Positions 38,432 to 48,790 of a stretch of DNA of 64,000 nucleotides are shown piece by piece. The position numbers were made by a program, and so were the translations under genes. Source of the stretch: Mycobacterium colombiense CECT 3035 (GTDB taxonomy: Bacteria > Actinomycetota > Actinomycetes > Mycobacteriales > Mycobacteriaceae). Position 1 is the first letter of the stretch. Every line of letters starts with the position of its first letter. The notes beneath the pieces were generated by a model. That model was not told the DNA's origin and ran no database searches. It worked only from the letters and a program-made list of their open reading frames with translations. The stretch lies in the NCBI RefSeq assembly GCF_002105755.1, contig NZ_CP020821.1, forward strand, positions 1,736,001 to 1,800,000, written 5' to 3'.

Positions 38432-41424
38432 CTTCCAAACACCTTGCGCACCACCGCTTTTGCCCGTCGGGTCACCCGCAGATAGTTGTCCAGGAATTCC
38501 CCGCCCTCGTCGGTCGGCCAGCCCGCGGCCACCGCGACCGCGTTGAGCTGGCGCCCGGGGCCGGGCAGCTGGTCGGTGGGCTTACCGCGGACGAGCACCA
38601 GCGCGTTGCGGGCCCGGGTGGCGGTCAGCCAGGCCTGCCGCAGCAGCTCCACCTCGTCGGCGGGCACCAGGTCGGCCGCGGCGATCGCGTCCAGGCACTG
38701 CAGCGTCGAGGTGTTGTGCAGCGCGGGGATCTCGTGTGCGTGCCGCAGCTGCAGCAGCTGCACCGTCCATTCGATGTCGGCCAGTCCCCCGCGGCCCAGC
38801 TTGGTGTGCGTGTTGGGGTCCGCGCCGCGCGGCAACCGCTCGGAGTCGACGCGGGCCTTGATCCGCCGGATCTCCTGCATCGCCTCGGCGGACACCCCGT
38901 CGGCGGGGTACCGCGTCTTGTCGGCCATCAGCAGGAACCGCTGCCCCAGCTCCGCGTCGCCGGCGACCGAGTGCGCGCGCAGCAGCGCCTGGATCTCCCA
39001 CGGCTGCGCCCACTGCTCGTAGTAGGCGGCGTAGGACGCCAGGGTGCGCACCAGCGGACCGTTGCGGCCCTCGGGCCGCAGGTTGGCGTCGACCTCCAGC
39101 GGCGGGTCGACGCTGGGCGTCCCCAGCAGCGCCCGCACCTGCTCGGCGACGCCGGTCGCCCAGCGCACCGCCGCGGAATCCTGGACACCGGGCGCGGGTT
39201 CGCAGACGAACATCACGTCGGCGTCGGATCCGTAGCCCAGCTCGGCGCCGCCCAGCCGGCCCATCCCGATCACCGCGATCGCGGCCGGCGCCTTGCCCTT
39301 TTCGGAGCCGCCGTCGGGCAGGTTGGCCCGGATCATCGCGTCCAGCGCGGCCTGCAGCACCGCCACCCATACCGAGGTCAGCGCCGCGCAGACGTCGGTG
39401 ACCTCGAGCATGCCGAGCAGGTCGGCGGACGCGATGCGGGCCAGCTCGCGGCGCCGCAGCGTGCGCGCCCCGGCGATCGCGCGCACCGGGTCGGAGTAGC
39501 GGCTGGCCGAGGCGACCAGCGCGCGGGCCACCGAGGCCGGGTCGGTTTCGAGCAGTCGGGGGCCGGACGGGCCGTCGCCGTAGTCCTGAATGACCCGCGG
39601 CGCGCGCATCAACAGGTCCGGCACGTACGCCGACGTCCCCAGCACGTGCATCAGCCGGCGGGCCACCGCGGGCTTGTCGCGCAGCGTGGCCAGGTACCAG
39701 CTCTCCCCGGACAGCGCCTCTGACAGCCGCCGGTAGGCCAGCAGCCCGCCGTCGGGGTCCGGCGCGTAGGAGATCCAGTTCAGCAGCCGGGGCAGCAGCA
39801 CCGACTGCACCCGGCCGCGCCGGCCGCTCAGGTTGACCAGGGCCGACATGTGCTTCAGCGCGGTCTGCGGACCCTCGTAGCCCAGCGCCGCCAGCTGGCG
39901 CTCGGCCGCTTCGGAGGTCATGCCGCGGGCGATCTCCAGCCCGGGCGGCCCGATCGACTCCAGCAGCGGCTGATAGAAGAGCTTGGCGTGCAGTTGGGAC
40001 ACTCGCAGGTTCTGGTGGCGCAGCTCCTCGCGCAGCACCCCGGCCGCGTCATGGCGCCCGTCCGGCCGGATGTGGGCGGCCCGCGCCAGCCAGCGCACCG
40101 CCTCCTCGTCGTCGGCCTCGGGCAGCAGGTGCGTGCGCTTGAGCCGCTGCAGCTGCAACCGGTGCTCGAGCAGCCGCAGAAACTCGTAGGAGGCGGTCAG
40201 GTTGGCCGCGTCCTCGCGGCCGATGTAGCCGCCCTGGCCCAGCGCGGCCAGCGCGTCCACCGTCGACGCCACGTGCAGCGAGTCGTCGCCGCGGCCGTGC
40301 ACCAGCTGCAGGAGCTGCACGGCGAACTCCACGTCGCGCAATCCGCCGCTGCCGAGCTTGATCTCGCGGCCGCGGACGTCGGCGGGCACCAGCTGCTCGA
40401 CCCTGCGGCGCATGGCCTGCACCTCGACCACGAAATCCTCACGCTCGCAGGCGACCCAGACCATCGGCATCAGCGCGTCGAGGTAGCGCCGCCCGAGCTC
40501 CGCGTCGCCCACCGCCGCCCGGGCTTTCAGCAGCGCCTGGAACTCCCACGTCTTCGCCCAGCGCTGGTAGTAGGCGATGTGCGACTCGACGGTGCGGACC
40601 AGTTCACCGCTGCGCCCCTCCGGCCGCAGCCCCGCGTCGACCTGGAAAAAGGCCTCGGAGGCCAGCCGCATCATTTCGCCGGCCACCCGGGTGGTGGCCG
40701 CGTCGGCCTGCTCGCCGACGAAGATGACGTCGACGTCGCTGACGTAGTTCAGTTCGCGGGCACCGCATTTGCCCATCGCGATGACCGCCAGCCGCGGCGG
40801 GGTCCGGTCGCCGCACACGCTGTTCTCGGCCACCCGCAGCGCGGCGGCCAGCGCCGCGTCCGCCAGGTCCGACAGGTGGGCGGCCACCACGGTGAACGGG
40901 ACCACCGGTTCGTCCTCGACCGTCGCGGCCAGGTCCAGCCCGGCCAGCACCAGCAGCCGGTCGCGATACAGGGTGCGCAGGCGCACCATCGCCGACCCCG
41001 GCGCCGCCAGCGCCTCGTCGACGCATTCGGTGAACATGTCGCACAGCCGGTCGTGGGTGGGCAGGGTGACGTTGCCGCGCAAGAGGTTCCAGGACTGCGG
41101 CTGGGCGATCAGGTGGTCACCGAGGGCCAGCGACGAGCCGAGCACGGCGAACAGGCGGCCGCGCAGCGGACGTTCGGTCAGCAGGGCCGCGTTGAGCTGA
41201 TCCCATCCGAAGTCGGGGTTCTCCGAGAGCCGGACCAGGGCGAGCAGCGCGGCGTCCGGATCAGGTGCGCGCGACAGCGACCAGAGCAGGTCGACGTGGG
41301 CCTGGTCGTCGTGGTCGTACCAACCCAGCTGCGCCATGCGTTCGGCCGCTTGCGGATCGACCAACCCGAGCCGGCCGACGCTGGGCAGCCTGGGGCGCTG
41401 CGTCGCGGGTTTGGTCACGCCCAC
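38428..41424 (-). CDS. glnE: Bifunctional glutamine synthetase adenylyltransferase/deadenylase
   Basis: This 998-residue GlnE sets glutamine synthetase activity by adding and removing AMP on the GlnA1 loop Tyr. Two nucleotidyltransferase halves are visible. The first has [14 protein letters not shown] (near residue 226) and [20 protein letters not shown] residues; the second has [13 protein letters not shown] (near residue 730) and [15 protein letters not shown]. It corresponds to Rv2221c, which is essential in M. tuberculosis. It follows glnA2 by 51 bases on the same strand and is coupled to the thioesterase gene. Confidence 0.97.
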   Translation of the reverse strand: MGVTKPATQRPRLPSVGRLGLVDPQAAERMAQLGWYDHDDQAHVDLLWSLSRAPDPDAALLALVRLSENPDFGWDQLNAALLTERPLRGRLFAVLGSSLALGDHLIAQPQSWNLLRGNVTLPTHDRLCDMFTECVDEALAAPGSAMVRLRTLYRDRLLVLAGLDLAATVEDEPVVPFTVVAAHLSDLADAALAAALRVAENSVCGDRTPPRLAVIAMGKCGARELNYVSDVDVIFVGEQADAATTRVAGEMMRLASEAFFQVDAGLRPEGRSGELVRTVESHIAYYQRWAKTWEFQALLKARAAVGDAELGRRYLDALMPMVWVACEREDFVVEVQAMRRRVEQLVPADVRGREIKLGSGGLRDVEFAVQLLQLVHGRGDDSLHVASTVDALAALGQGGYIGREDAANLTASYEFLRLLEHRLQLQRLKRTHLLPEADDEEAVRWLARAAHIRPDGRHDAAGVLREELRHQNLRVSQLHAKLFYQPLLESIGPPGLEIARGMTSEAAERQLAALGYEGPQTALKHMSALVNLSGRRGRVQSVLLPRLLNWISYAPDPDGGLLAYRRLSEALSGESWYLATLRDKPAVARRLMHVLGTSAYVPDLLMRAPRVIQDYGDGPSGPRLLETDPASVARALVASASRYSDPVRAIAGARTLRRRELARIASADLLGMLEVTDVCAALTSVWVAVLQAALDAMIRANLPDGGSEKGKAPAAIAVIGMGRLGGAELGYGSDADVMFVCEPAPGVQDSAAVRWATGVAEQVRALLGTPSVDPPLEVDANLRPEGRNGPLVRTLASYAAYYEQWAQPWEIQALLRAHSVAGDAELGQRFLLMADKTRYPADGVSAEAMQEIRRIKARVDSERLPRGADPNTHTKLGRGGLADIEWTVQLLQLRHAHEIPALHNTSTLQCLDAIAAADLVPADEVELLRQAWLTATRARNALVLVRGKPTDQLPGPGRQLNAVAVAAGWPTDEGGEFLDNYLRVTRRAKAVVRKVFGS

Positions 41425-41475
41425 GACCGTAGCGCAAGCCGCCGGCGTTCTCCGCTGATCGGCGCCCGATCCGGG

Positions 41476-42816
41476 CTAGAGCGACAGGTAGGTGCTCAGC
41501 TCGTACGGGGTGACGTGGCTGCGGTAGTTGGCCCACTCCGTGCGCTTGTTGCGCAGGAAGAAGTCAAAGACGTGCTCCCCCAACGTTTCCGCGACCAGTT
41601 CGGAGGCCTCCATGGCGCGCAGGGCGCTGTCCAGGCTCGTCGGCAGCTCGCGGTAGCCCATCGCGATGCGTTCCTCGGCGGTCAGGTCCCACACGTTGTC
41701 CTCGGCCTGCGGCCCCAGCACGTAGCCCTTCTCCACCCCGCGCAGCCCGGCGGCCAGCAGCACGGCGAAGGCCAGGTACGGGTTGCACGCCGAGTCGGGG
41801 CTGCGCACCTCGACGCGCCGCGACGACGTCTTGTGCGGCGTGTACATGGGCACCCGCACCAGCGCGGACCGATTGGCCGCGCCCCACGACGCGGCGGTGG
41901 GCGCCTCGCCCCCGCCGACCAGCCGCTTGTAGGAGTTGACCCACTGGTTGGTGACGGCGCTGATCTCCGAGGCGTGCTCGAGGATCCCGGCGATGAAGGA
42001 CTTGCCCACGTCGGAGAGCTGCAGCGGGTCGTCGGGGCTGTGGAACGCGTTGACGTCGCCCTCGAACAGGCTCATGTGGGTGTGCATCGCGGAGCCGGGG
42101 TGCTGCCCGAACGGCTTGGGCATGAAGGTGGCGCGGGCGCCGTTCTCGATCGCGACTTCCTTGATGACATAGCGGAACGTCATCACGTTGTCGGCCATCG
42201 ACAGCGCGTCGGCGAAGCGCAGGTCGATCTCCTGCTGGCCGGGCGCGCCCTCGTGGTGGCTGAACTCGACCGAGATGCCCATGAATTCCAGGGCTTCGAT
42301 CGCGTGGCGGCGGAAGTTGGAGGCGGAGTCGTGGACGGCCTGATCGAAGTAGCCGGCGTTGTCGACGGGAACCGGCGGGGTGCCGTCGTCGGGGCCCGGC
42401 TTGAGCAGGAAGAACTCGATCTCGGGGTGCACGTAGCAGGAGAAGCCCAGGTCGTTGGCCTTCTGCAGCTGGCGGCGCAGCACGTGCCGCGGGTCCGCCC
42501 ACGACGGCGACCCGTCCGGCATGGTTATGTCGCAGAACATCCGCGCCGAGTGGTGGTGGCCGTTGGGTGAGGCCCACGGCAGCACCTGGAAGGTGGACGG
42601 GTCGGGGTTGGCCACGGTGTCGGATTCCGAGACCCGCGAGAAGCCCTCGATCGAGGAGCCGTCGAAGCCGATGCCCTCCTCGAAGGCGCCCTCGAGCTCG
42701 GCCGGGGCGATGGCGACCGACTTGAGGAAACCGAGCACATCGGTAAACCACAGCCGAACGAAGCGGATGTCACGTTCTTCGAGGGTGCGGAGGACGAATT
42801 CCTTCTGTCGATCCAT
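41476..42816 (-). CDS. glnA2: Glutamine synthetase GlnA2
   Basis: This 446-residue glutamine synthetase has the same length as Rv2222c. It has GFDGSSIEGFSRVSESD, FSHHEGAPGQQEIDLRFADA and KPFGQHPGSAMHTHMSLF. Where GlnA1 has the adenylylation Tyr, this protein has NVWDLTAEER, with Trp in that register, so it is unlikely to be a GlnE target. I chose the ATG at 42816 (MDRQKEFVL), as in H37Rv; six more codons are open upstream. It probably leads the operon that includes glnE. Confidence 0.95.
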   Translation of the reverse strand: MDRQKEFVLRTLEERDIRFVRLWFTDVLGFLKSVAIAPAELEGAFEEGIGFDGSSIEGFSRVSESDTVANPDPSTFQVLPWASPNGHHHSARMFCDITMPDGSPSWADPRHVLRRQLQKANDLGFSCYVHPEIEFFLLKPGPDDGTPPVPVDNAGYFDQAVHDSASNFRRHAIEALEFMGISVEFSHHEGAPGQQEIDLRFADALSMADNVMTFRYVIKEVAIENGARATFMPKPFGQHPGSAMHTHMSLFEGDVNAFHSPDDPLQLSDVGKSFIAGILEHASEISAVTNQWVNSYKRLVGGGEAPTAASWGAANRSALVRVPMYTPHKTSSRRVEVRSPDSACNPYLAFAVLLAAGLRGVEKGYVLGPQAEDNVWDLTAEERIAMGYRELPTSLDSALRAMEASELVAETLGEHVFDFFLRNKRTEWANYRSHVTPYELSTYLSL

Positions 42817-42897
42817 AACCCGAACAGTATGCAACGGCTGTTAACTCTGTGTTACCGATGCCCGCTCAGAAGCATTGCGAAGCGTGCCCACCGCTGC

Positions 42898-44466
42898 TCA
42901 GGACTGGCAGCGGTAGGCGGCTGGCGGCGGCGTGCCGGCGACCAGATAGCGCACGACGGCGTTGTCCACGCACTGGTGGCCGTTGAACACCGCGGTGTGC
43001 TGCGTCCCGTCGTAGGTGATCAGCGGGCCGCCCAGCTGGCGGGCCAGGTTCACCCCGGCCTGATACGGGGTGGCGGGATCGTGTGTGGTGGAGACGACGA
43101 CGACCTTGCCGGCGGCCATGGGCGGCGCGGCGTGCGGAGCCGACGTCGCCGGCACCGGCCACAGCGCGCACAAATCTCGGGGAGCGTTTCCGGTGAACTG
43201 CCCGTAGCTCAGGAAGGGCGCGGCCTGGCGGATGCGCTGGTCGGCGCTCACCCAGCTGGCCGGGTCCGTCGGATTCGGCGCGTCGACGCAGCGGATCGCG
43301 TTGAACGCGTCCTGGTCGTTGGCGTAGTGCCCGTTCTTGTCGCGCCCGTCGTAGTCGTCGGCGAGCAACAGCAGGTCGCCGGCGTCGCTGCCGCGCGCCA
43401 GGCCGAGCAGGCCGCTGGTCAGGTACTTCCAGTGCGCCGGCGTGTAGAGCGCGTTGATGGTGCCGGTGGTCGCGTCGGCGTAGCTCAGGCCGCGCGGGTC
43501 GGCGGTGCGGCCCGGCTTGGTCGCCAGCGGGTTGACCAGCGCGTGGTACCGGTTGACGAACTGGGTCGGGTCGGTGCCCAGCGGGCAGCCCGCCGAGCGG
43601 GCGCAGTCGGTGGCGTAGTCGTTGAAAGCGGTTTGGAATCCCGCCATCTGGTTGACGTTCTCGTCGATCGGCCCGACGGTCGGGTCGATGGCGCCGTCGA
43701 GCACCATGGCGCGCACGTGGTTGCTGTACTTCTCCAGGTAGGCGGTGCCCAGCTCGGTGCCGTAGCTGTACCCCAGGTAGTTGATCTGGTCGTCACCCAG
43801 CGCCTGGCGGACGACATCCATGTCGCGGGCGACCGACGCGGTGCCGGTGTTGGCCAGAAACGCCGTGCCCATCCGGCTGACGCACTGCTGGGCCAGCTGC
43901 CGGTAGAGCTGCTCGATGTGCGCGACCCCGCCGGGGCTGTAGTCGACCATCGGCTCACGCCGGTACGCGTCGAACTCGGCGTCGGTGCGGCAGCGCAGCG
44001 CGGGCGTCGAGTGACCGACTCCCCTGGGATCGAAGCCGACCAGATCGAAGTTGCGCCGGACCGGCGAGTCCGCCAGGTTCGAGGCCATCGCGGCCACCAT
44101 GTCGACCGCCGAACCGCCGGGCCCGCCGGGATTCACCAGAAGGGATCCGATCCGTTGACCTGACGCGGGTATCCGGATCACCGCCAGCTTGGCCTGCCCG
44201 CCCCCGGGATTGTTGTAGTCGATCGGCACCGACACGGTGGTGCACTGTGCGGTGGGGATATCGCTTGTGTCGTCGACGAATTGGGCGCAGTTGCCCCAAC
44301 CCTGCGGCACCGCGGCCGACGGCGGATTCGGGCCCGGGGTCTGCCCGGCACCGGGTTCCGGCGTGCCGACGGCCGCGGGCGGCGCGAGGACGCAGGGACC
44401 ACCGAGCAGCAGCCCGAATGAAAACAGCGCCGAGCTCAGGGATCTCAGGCGCGACATGGCTGTCAT
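42898..44466 (-). CDS. Exported alpha/beta-hydrolase peptidase, Rv2223c-like
   Basis: This 522-residue secreted serine hydrolase is paralogous to the neighbouring caeA. An N-terminal signal peptide (LRSLSSALFSFGLLLGG) is followed by a Pro-rich linker. The hydrolase core has LVNPGGPGGSAVDM (oxyanion region), the nucleophile elbow YLGYSYGTELG near residue 247, the Asp in VVSTTHDPATPYQ and the His in DGTQHTAVFNG. The C-terminal Cys of YRCQS could pair with another. I chose the ATG at 44466. A tripeptidyl-aminopeptidase-like activity is likely by family. Confidence 0.9.
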   Translation of the reverse strand: MTAMSRLRSLSSALFSFGLLLGGPCVLAPPAAVGTPEPGAGQTPGPNPPSAAVPQGWGNCAQFVDDTSDIPTAQCTTVSVPIDYNNPGGGQAKLAVIRIPASGQRIGSLLVNPGGPGGSAVDMVAAMASNLADSPVRRNFDLVGFDPRGVGHSTPALRCRTDAEFDAYRREPMVDYSPGGVAHIEQLYRQLAQQCVSRMGTAFLANTGTASVARDMDVVRQALGDDQINYLGYSYGTELGTAYLEKYSNHVRAMVLDGAIDPTVGPIDENVNQMAGFQTAFNDYATDCARSAGCPLGTDPTQFVNRYHALVNPLATKPGRTADPRGLSYADATTGTINALYTPAHWKYLTSGLLGLARGSDAGDLLLLADDYDGRDKNGHYANDQDAFNAIRCVDAPNPTDPASWVSADQRIRQAAPFLSYGQFTGNAPRDLCALWPVPATSAPHAAPPMAAGKVVVVSTTHDPATPYQAGVNLARQLGGPLITYDGTQHTAVFNGHQCVDNAVVRYLVAGTPPPAAYRCQS

Positions 44467-44609
44467 CGTTTCAGCCCCGGGTACCCGTGGCAGCTCGAAA
44501 CGGTTACGCCTTGGTCTCGGCTGCCGCCTTCGCCGAGCGTGCAACCGGCGCGAAAAATCGACGAAAGTCTCGCCGTGAGTGCACGTTCGGCGTCAGGGCC
44601 GGCGGGTGG

Positions 44610-46166
44610 CTAGCACTTGGCGCCCTCGGGCGGGATGGACCCGCTCACCAGATACGCCGTGATGTAGTTGTCGATGCAGCCGTCGCCCTGGAAGACCACG
44701 GTGTGCTGGGTGCCGTCGTAGGTGAGCAGCGAGCTGCGCAGTTCGTTGGCCAGATCGACGCCGGCCTTGTACGGAGTGGCCGGGTCGTGGGTCGTGGACA
44801 CCACCACCGTGGGCGCCAGGCCGGGCGCGGAAATGGTGTGCGGCTTGCTCGTTGGCGGCACCGGCCAGAACGCGCAGGTGCCCAGCGGCGCGTTGCCGGT
44901 GAACTGCCCGTAGCTCATGAACGGGGCGAGCTCGCGCGAGCGGCGGTCTTCGTCAACGACCTTGGCGCGGTCGGTGATCGGAGGCTGGTCCACGCAGTTG
45001 ACCGCCACCCGCGCGTCGGTGGCGTTGCTGTAGTGGCCGTGCGAGTCGCGGCGCATGTACATGTCGGCCAGCGCGAGCAGAGTGTCGCCGTGGTGGTCGA
45101 CGAGTTCGGACAGACCGTCGGTCAGGTGATGCCACAGGTTCGGCGAGTAGAGCGCCATGATGGTGCCGATGATCGCGTCGGAGTAGCTCAGCCCGCGTGG
45201 GTCGTTCGTCGGGACCGGGCGGCCGACCATGGGGTTGTTGGGGTCGACCATCGGGTCGACCAGGCTGTGGTAGACGTCCACCGCCTTGGCCGGGTCGGTG
45301 CCCAGCGGGCACGTCGGCTGCTTGGCGCAGTCGGCGGCGAAGTCGTTGAACGCATCCTGGAATCCCTTGGCCTGACGAAGGTCTGCTTCGATCTGATCGG
45401 CGTTGGGGTCGACGGCTCCGTCCAGGATCATCGCCCGCACGTTGTGCGGGAAGGCCTCGGCGTACGCCGAGCCGATCCGGGTGCCATACGAGTAGCCGAG
45501 GTAGGTCAACTTCTCGTCGCCGAGCGCCGCCCGGATGGCGTCGAGATCCCGTGCGACGTTGACGGTCCCGACGTTGGCCAGGAAGTCCTTGCCCATCTTG
45601 TCGATGCAGCGGCCGACGAACTGCTTGGTTTCGTCTTCCATGTGGGCCACGCCCGCCGGGCTGTAGTCGACGTTGGGTTCGGTGCGCAGCCGGTCGTTGT
45701 CGGCGTCGGAGTTACACCACACGGCCGGGCGCGACGCCCCGACGCCGCGGGGGTCGAAGCCGACGAGGTCGAATCGTTCGCGCACCTTCTTGGGCAACGA
45801 CTGGACGACGCCGAGCGCCGCCTCGATGCCGGACTCCCCCGGGCCGCCGGGGTTGATCACCAGCGAGCCGATCTTGTCCCCGGTCGCGGGGAAACGAATC
45901 ATGGCCAGCGTCGCCACGTCGCCGTCGGGGTGGTCGTAGTCGACCGGGACGGCCAGTTTGCCGCACAGCGCGCCGGCCGGAAGCTTGACCTTCGGGTTCG
46001 CGGCCCGGCACGGCGTCCACTCCACCGCCTGGCCCAGCTTGGGCCCGGACATGACGGCGCGCCCGACCACGACGCGGACGCACCCCGCCAGCAGCAGCGC
46101 GACGGCAGCCATCGACGTCCAGATCAGCAGCGTGCGCGCGATCTTGGCGCGGCGAGACGGGCCCAT
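44610..46166 (-). CDS. caeA: Cell-envelope serine protease/carboxylesterase Hip1 (CaeA)
   Basis: This 518-residue lipoprotein corresponds to Rv2224c (Hip1), a cell-envelope serine protease that processes GroEL2 in M. tuberculosis. A hydrophobic signal ends in the lipobox LLAGC. The catalytic triad is readable: Ser in YLGYSYGTRIG, Asp in VVSTTHDPATPYK and His in DGTQHTVVFQG. The oxyanion motif LVINPGGPGESG is present. It lies 143 bases upstream of its paralogue on the same strand. The ATG at 46166 begins a short basic n-region, as expected. Confidence 0.93.
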   Translation of the reverse strand: MGPSRRAKIARTLLIWTSMAAVALLLAGCVRVVVGRAVMSGPKLGQAVEWTPCRAANPKVKLPAGALCGKLAVPVDYDHPDGDVATLAMIRFPATGDKIGSLVINPGGPGESGIEAALGVVQSLPKKVRERFDLVGFDPRGVGASRPAVWCNSDADNDRLRTEPNVDYSPAGVAHMEDETKQFVGRCIDKMGKDFLANVGTVNVARDLDAIRAALGDEKLTYLGYSYGTRIGSAYAEAFPHNVRAMILDGAVDPNADQIEADLRQAKGFQDAFNDFAADCAKQPTCPLGTDPAKAVDVYHSLVDPMVDPNNPMVGRPVPTNDPRGLSYSDAIIGTIMALYSPNLWHHLTDGLSELVDHHGDTLLALADMYMRRDSHGHYSNATDARVAVNCVDQPPITDRAKVVDEDRRSRELAPFMSYGQFTGNAPLGTCAFWPVPPTSKPHTISAPGLAPTVVVSTTHDPATPYKAGVDLANELRSSLLTYDGTQHTVVFQGDGCIDNYITAYLVSGSIPPEGAKC

Positions 46167-46224
46167 GCCAACCTATGCTGCCAGAGGAAACCTGAGATCA
46201 TGATTAGCGGCACCGCCGCCGGAG

Positions 46225-47615
46225 CTACCCGGCGAGCGCGAGCAGCTCCTCCATCCCCACCGCGAACGCGTCGGCCATCTCCCACAGGTCCGGCAGCAGG
46301 TCCGGGCAGGCGACGAGCCCGATGTCGAGTTTGCCCTGCAGCGACATCGCGGTGATGTTGAGTCCCGAGCCGTGAAATATCGGCCCCAGCGGATACATCG
46401 ATTTGACCTCGCATCCCAGCATGTACAGCGGAACCCGCGGCCCGGGCACGTTGGAGACCACCAAATTGTGCACGGGCATGCTGTCGGTGAATCGGCTTCT
46501 GGCGTAGATCCGCATCGCGATGCCGAAAACCGCCGGGGCGGCGAATTGCGACCAATCCTGCAGCAGTGACGCGCCGATAGCCGAACTGTGTTCTTTGGCA
46601 ACCGAATTCGCCTGGGCGATGGCTTTCAGCCGGGCCGCCGGATCGGCGATCTGGGTGTGCAGACTGGAGAACATCGCCGATACCTGATTGCGGCCGGGCC
46701 GGTCGGATTTGCCGTGCACCGAAACCGGGACGGACGCCACCAGCGACGAACGCGGCAATTCATTTCGGTCCGTCAGGTATTGGCGAAGCACGCCCGAAAC
46801 CAATGCCATCACGACGTCGTTGACTTTGACACCGAAATGGTTCTTCACCCTCTTTATGTCGTCGAGATCCAATTCGGCATAAGCGACGTTGCGGCGGTCA
46901 CTGATCCTGCGGTTGAACACGGTTCTGGGCGCCGCGAACGGACGGGCCATGGCCGAGCCGTCGCGCGTCCGGCGCACCGTGGCGAGCACCGACGAGACGG
47001 TGTCGGGCACCACGGTGGCCAGCTGCAGCGGACGGGCGGCGAAGCGGACCAGGCCGCCGGCCGCGATCTGCCAGCCGTGGGCTCCCCGACGCCGGCGGCC
47101 GGCTCCGGGGCCGGCGCGTCGGCTTCGGTCGCGCACAACTGCGACATCAGGTTGGCGCCCGTCACCCCGTCGACGCCGGCGTGGTGCACCTTGGTCATCA
47201 CCGCCAGCCGCCCGTCCCGGTGGCAATCCGTGCCGGCCACGCCTTCGATGACCCACATCTCCCAGAGCGGCCTGCCGCGGTCCAACGGCCGCTCGTCGAT
47301 GTGGCCGCAGATCTCGGAGATCTCGGCCCGCCCTCCCGGGGCGGGCAGGGCGATGCGGTGCAGGTGGCGATCGATGTCGAACTTGTCGTCATCCACCCAG
47401 ACCGGGTGGTCGAGATTCAGCGGATTGTTCGCGAGCTTTTCGCGGAACGCCGGGATCGCCTTGATGCGCAGCGCAAGGGCCTCGCGCAGCCGGTCGAAGC
47501 TGTAGCCGCCCGGCACCGTCGACGTGTCCAGTTCGATGATCGAGCACACATGCAAGGGCTGTGACGAGGTCTCCAGGTACAGGAAGCTGGCGTCCAGTCC
47601 ACTCAGCCGCTGCAT
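46225..47615 (-). CDS. Wax ester synthase/diacylglycerol acyltransferase (frameshifted in this sequence)
   Basis: This WS/DGAT-family acyltransferase makes triacylglycerol or wax ester for storage lipid. The N-terminal frame begins MQRLSGLDASFLYLETSSQP and carries the catalytic HHAGVDG (near residue 145). The C-terminal frame resumes as GLVRFAARPLQLATVVP and contains the family NDVVMALVSGVLRQYL and VSNVPGP motifs. The switch occurs at about 47080-47090 beside a run of four C. Adding one base gives a continuous 463-residue protein of normal family length. It resembles the Rv2285 group by memory, but the exact tgs paralogue is not certain. Confidence 0.85.
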
Positions 47616-47761
47616 GCGCGCATGGTATGTCTCACACCTTCGCGGCGGTGCAACTGCGCAAAAGAAATGGCAGAATCGAGTAGTCCGACGAACCCGGGGA
47701 CCCGTTCAGGTTTTCAAAACACTGAGGGCCACGAGGATCGAACCGACCACCCTTAAGGACA

Positions 47762-48613
47762 ATGATGTCTGAGCACAACGTTTACGGTGCCAACTCGCCC
47801 GCGCAGCCCGAAAAGCCGCGGACCAAGATTCGCACTCACCACCTGCAGAAGATGAAGGCCGAAGGCCACAAGTGGGCCATGCTCACGGCCTACGACTATT
47901 CGACCGCCCGCATTTTCGACGAGGCCGGCATCCCCGTGCTGCTGGTCGGCGACTCGGCGGCCAACGTGGTGTACGGCTACGACACCACCGTGCCCGTCTC
48001 GATCGACGAGCTGATTCCGTTGGTGCGCGGCGTGGTGCGGGGCGCCCCGCACGCGCTGGTCGTCGCGGATCTGCCGTTCGGCAGCTACGAGGCCGGGCCG
48101 GCCGCCGCTCTGGCCGCCGCCACCCGGTTCATGAAGGAGGGCGGCGCGCACGCGGTCAAGCTCGAGGGCGGTGAGCGGGTGGCCGAGCAGATCGCCTGCC
48201 TGACGGCCGCCGGCATCCCGGTGATGGCGCACATCGGGTTCACCCCCCAGAGCGTCAACGGCCTGGGCGGGTTCCGGGTGCAGGGGCGCGGCGACGCGGC
48301 GGAGCAGACGGTGCACGACGCGATCGCGGTCGCCGAGGCCGGCGCGTTCTCGGTCGTCATGGAGATGGTGCCCGCCGAACTGGCCACCCAGATCACCGGC
48401 AAGCTGACCATCCCGACCGTCGGCATCGGCGCCGGTCCCAACTGCGACGGCCAGGTCCTGGTTTGGCAGGACATGGCCGGCATGAGCAGCGGCAAGGCCG
48501 CCCGCTTCGTCAAGCGGTTCGCGGACATCGGCGGGGAATTGCGCCGGGCCGCAACGCAATATGCCCACGAGGTGGCCGGCGGGGTCTTTCCCGCCGACGA
48601 ACACTGCTTCTGA
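47762..48613 (+). CDS. panB: 3-methyl-2-oxobutanoate hydroxymethyltransferase
   Basis: This PanB of about 283 residues makes ketopantoate, the first committed step of pantothenate and CoA synthesis, in a decameric TIM-barrel enzyme. Motifs are [32 protein letters not shown] (metal Asp), [26 protein letters not shown] and the catalytic Glu region [10 protein letters not shown]. Length matches Rv2225. Two consecutive ATGs begin the gene and the second (47765) matches the H37Rv start better. It is divergent from the WS/DGAT gene. Confidence 0.96.
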   Translation: MMSEHNVYGANSPAQPEKPRTKIRTHHLQKMKAEGHKWAMLTAYDYSTARIFDEAGIPVLLVGDSAANVVYGYDTTVPVSIDELIPLVRGVVRGAPHALVVADLPFGSYEAGPAAALAAATRFMKEGGAHAVKLEGGERVAEQIACLTAAGIPVMAHIGFTPQSVNGLGGFRVQGRGDAAEQTVHDAIAVAEAGAFSVVMEMVPAELATQITGKLTIPTVGIGAGPNCDGQVLVWQDMAGMSSGKAARFVKRFADIGGELRRAATQYAHEVAGGVFPADEHCF

Positions 48614-48790
48614 TGCGTCGGTAGCGGGCCCGCACCGACCGGCGGCGGTGTTTTGCGCGGTCGCGTCGCCGGTTTGCGGTTCGCGCCTGGTCGATCACGT
48701 TTTCCCTGTCACCGCGAAACCAATGAAATGCGTTGCGGTACAGGGATGTACGATGGTTCGTAAAGACAATCCGAACTCTGACGAGCAGGG

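Noticed and set aside
37787..38438. LLM gene starting far upstream in one long open frame to 38438
   Set aside because: The upstream part overlaps the thioesterase gene in another frame, and the LLM fold begins at the GTG at 37790.
39850..42570. A 906-codon open frame on the plus strand opposite glnE and glnA2
   Set aside because: It is antisense to two well-conserved genes. Its translation is rich in Arg, Val and Gln repeats with no domain, which is the usual high-GC shadow.
44247..46355. A 702-codon plus-strand open frame opposite caeA
   Set aside because: It is a shadow of two serine hydrolase genes, both supported by signal peptides and intact catalytic triads.
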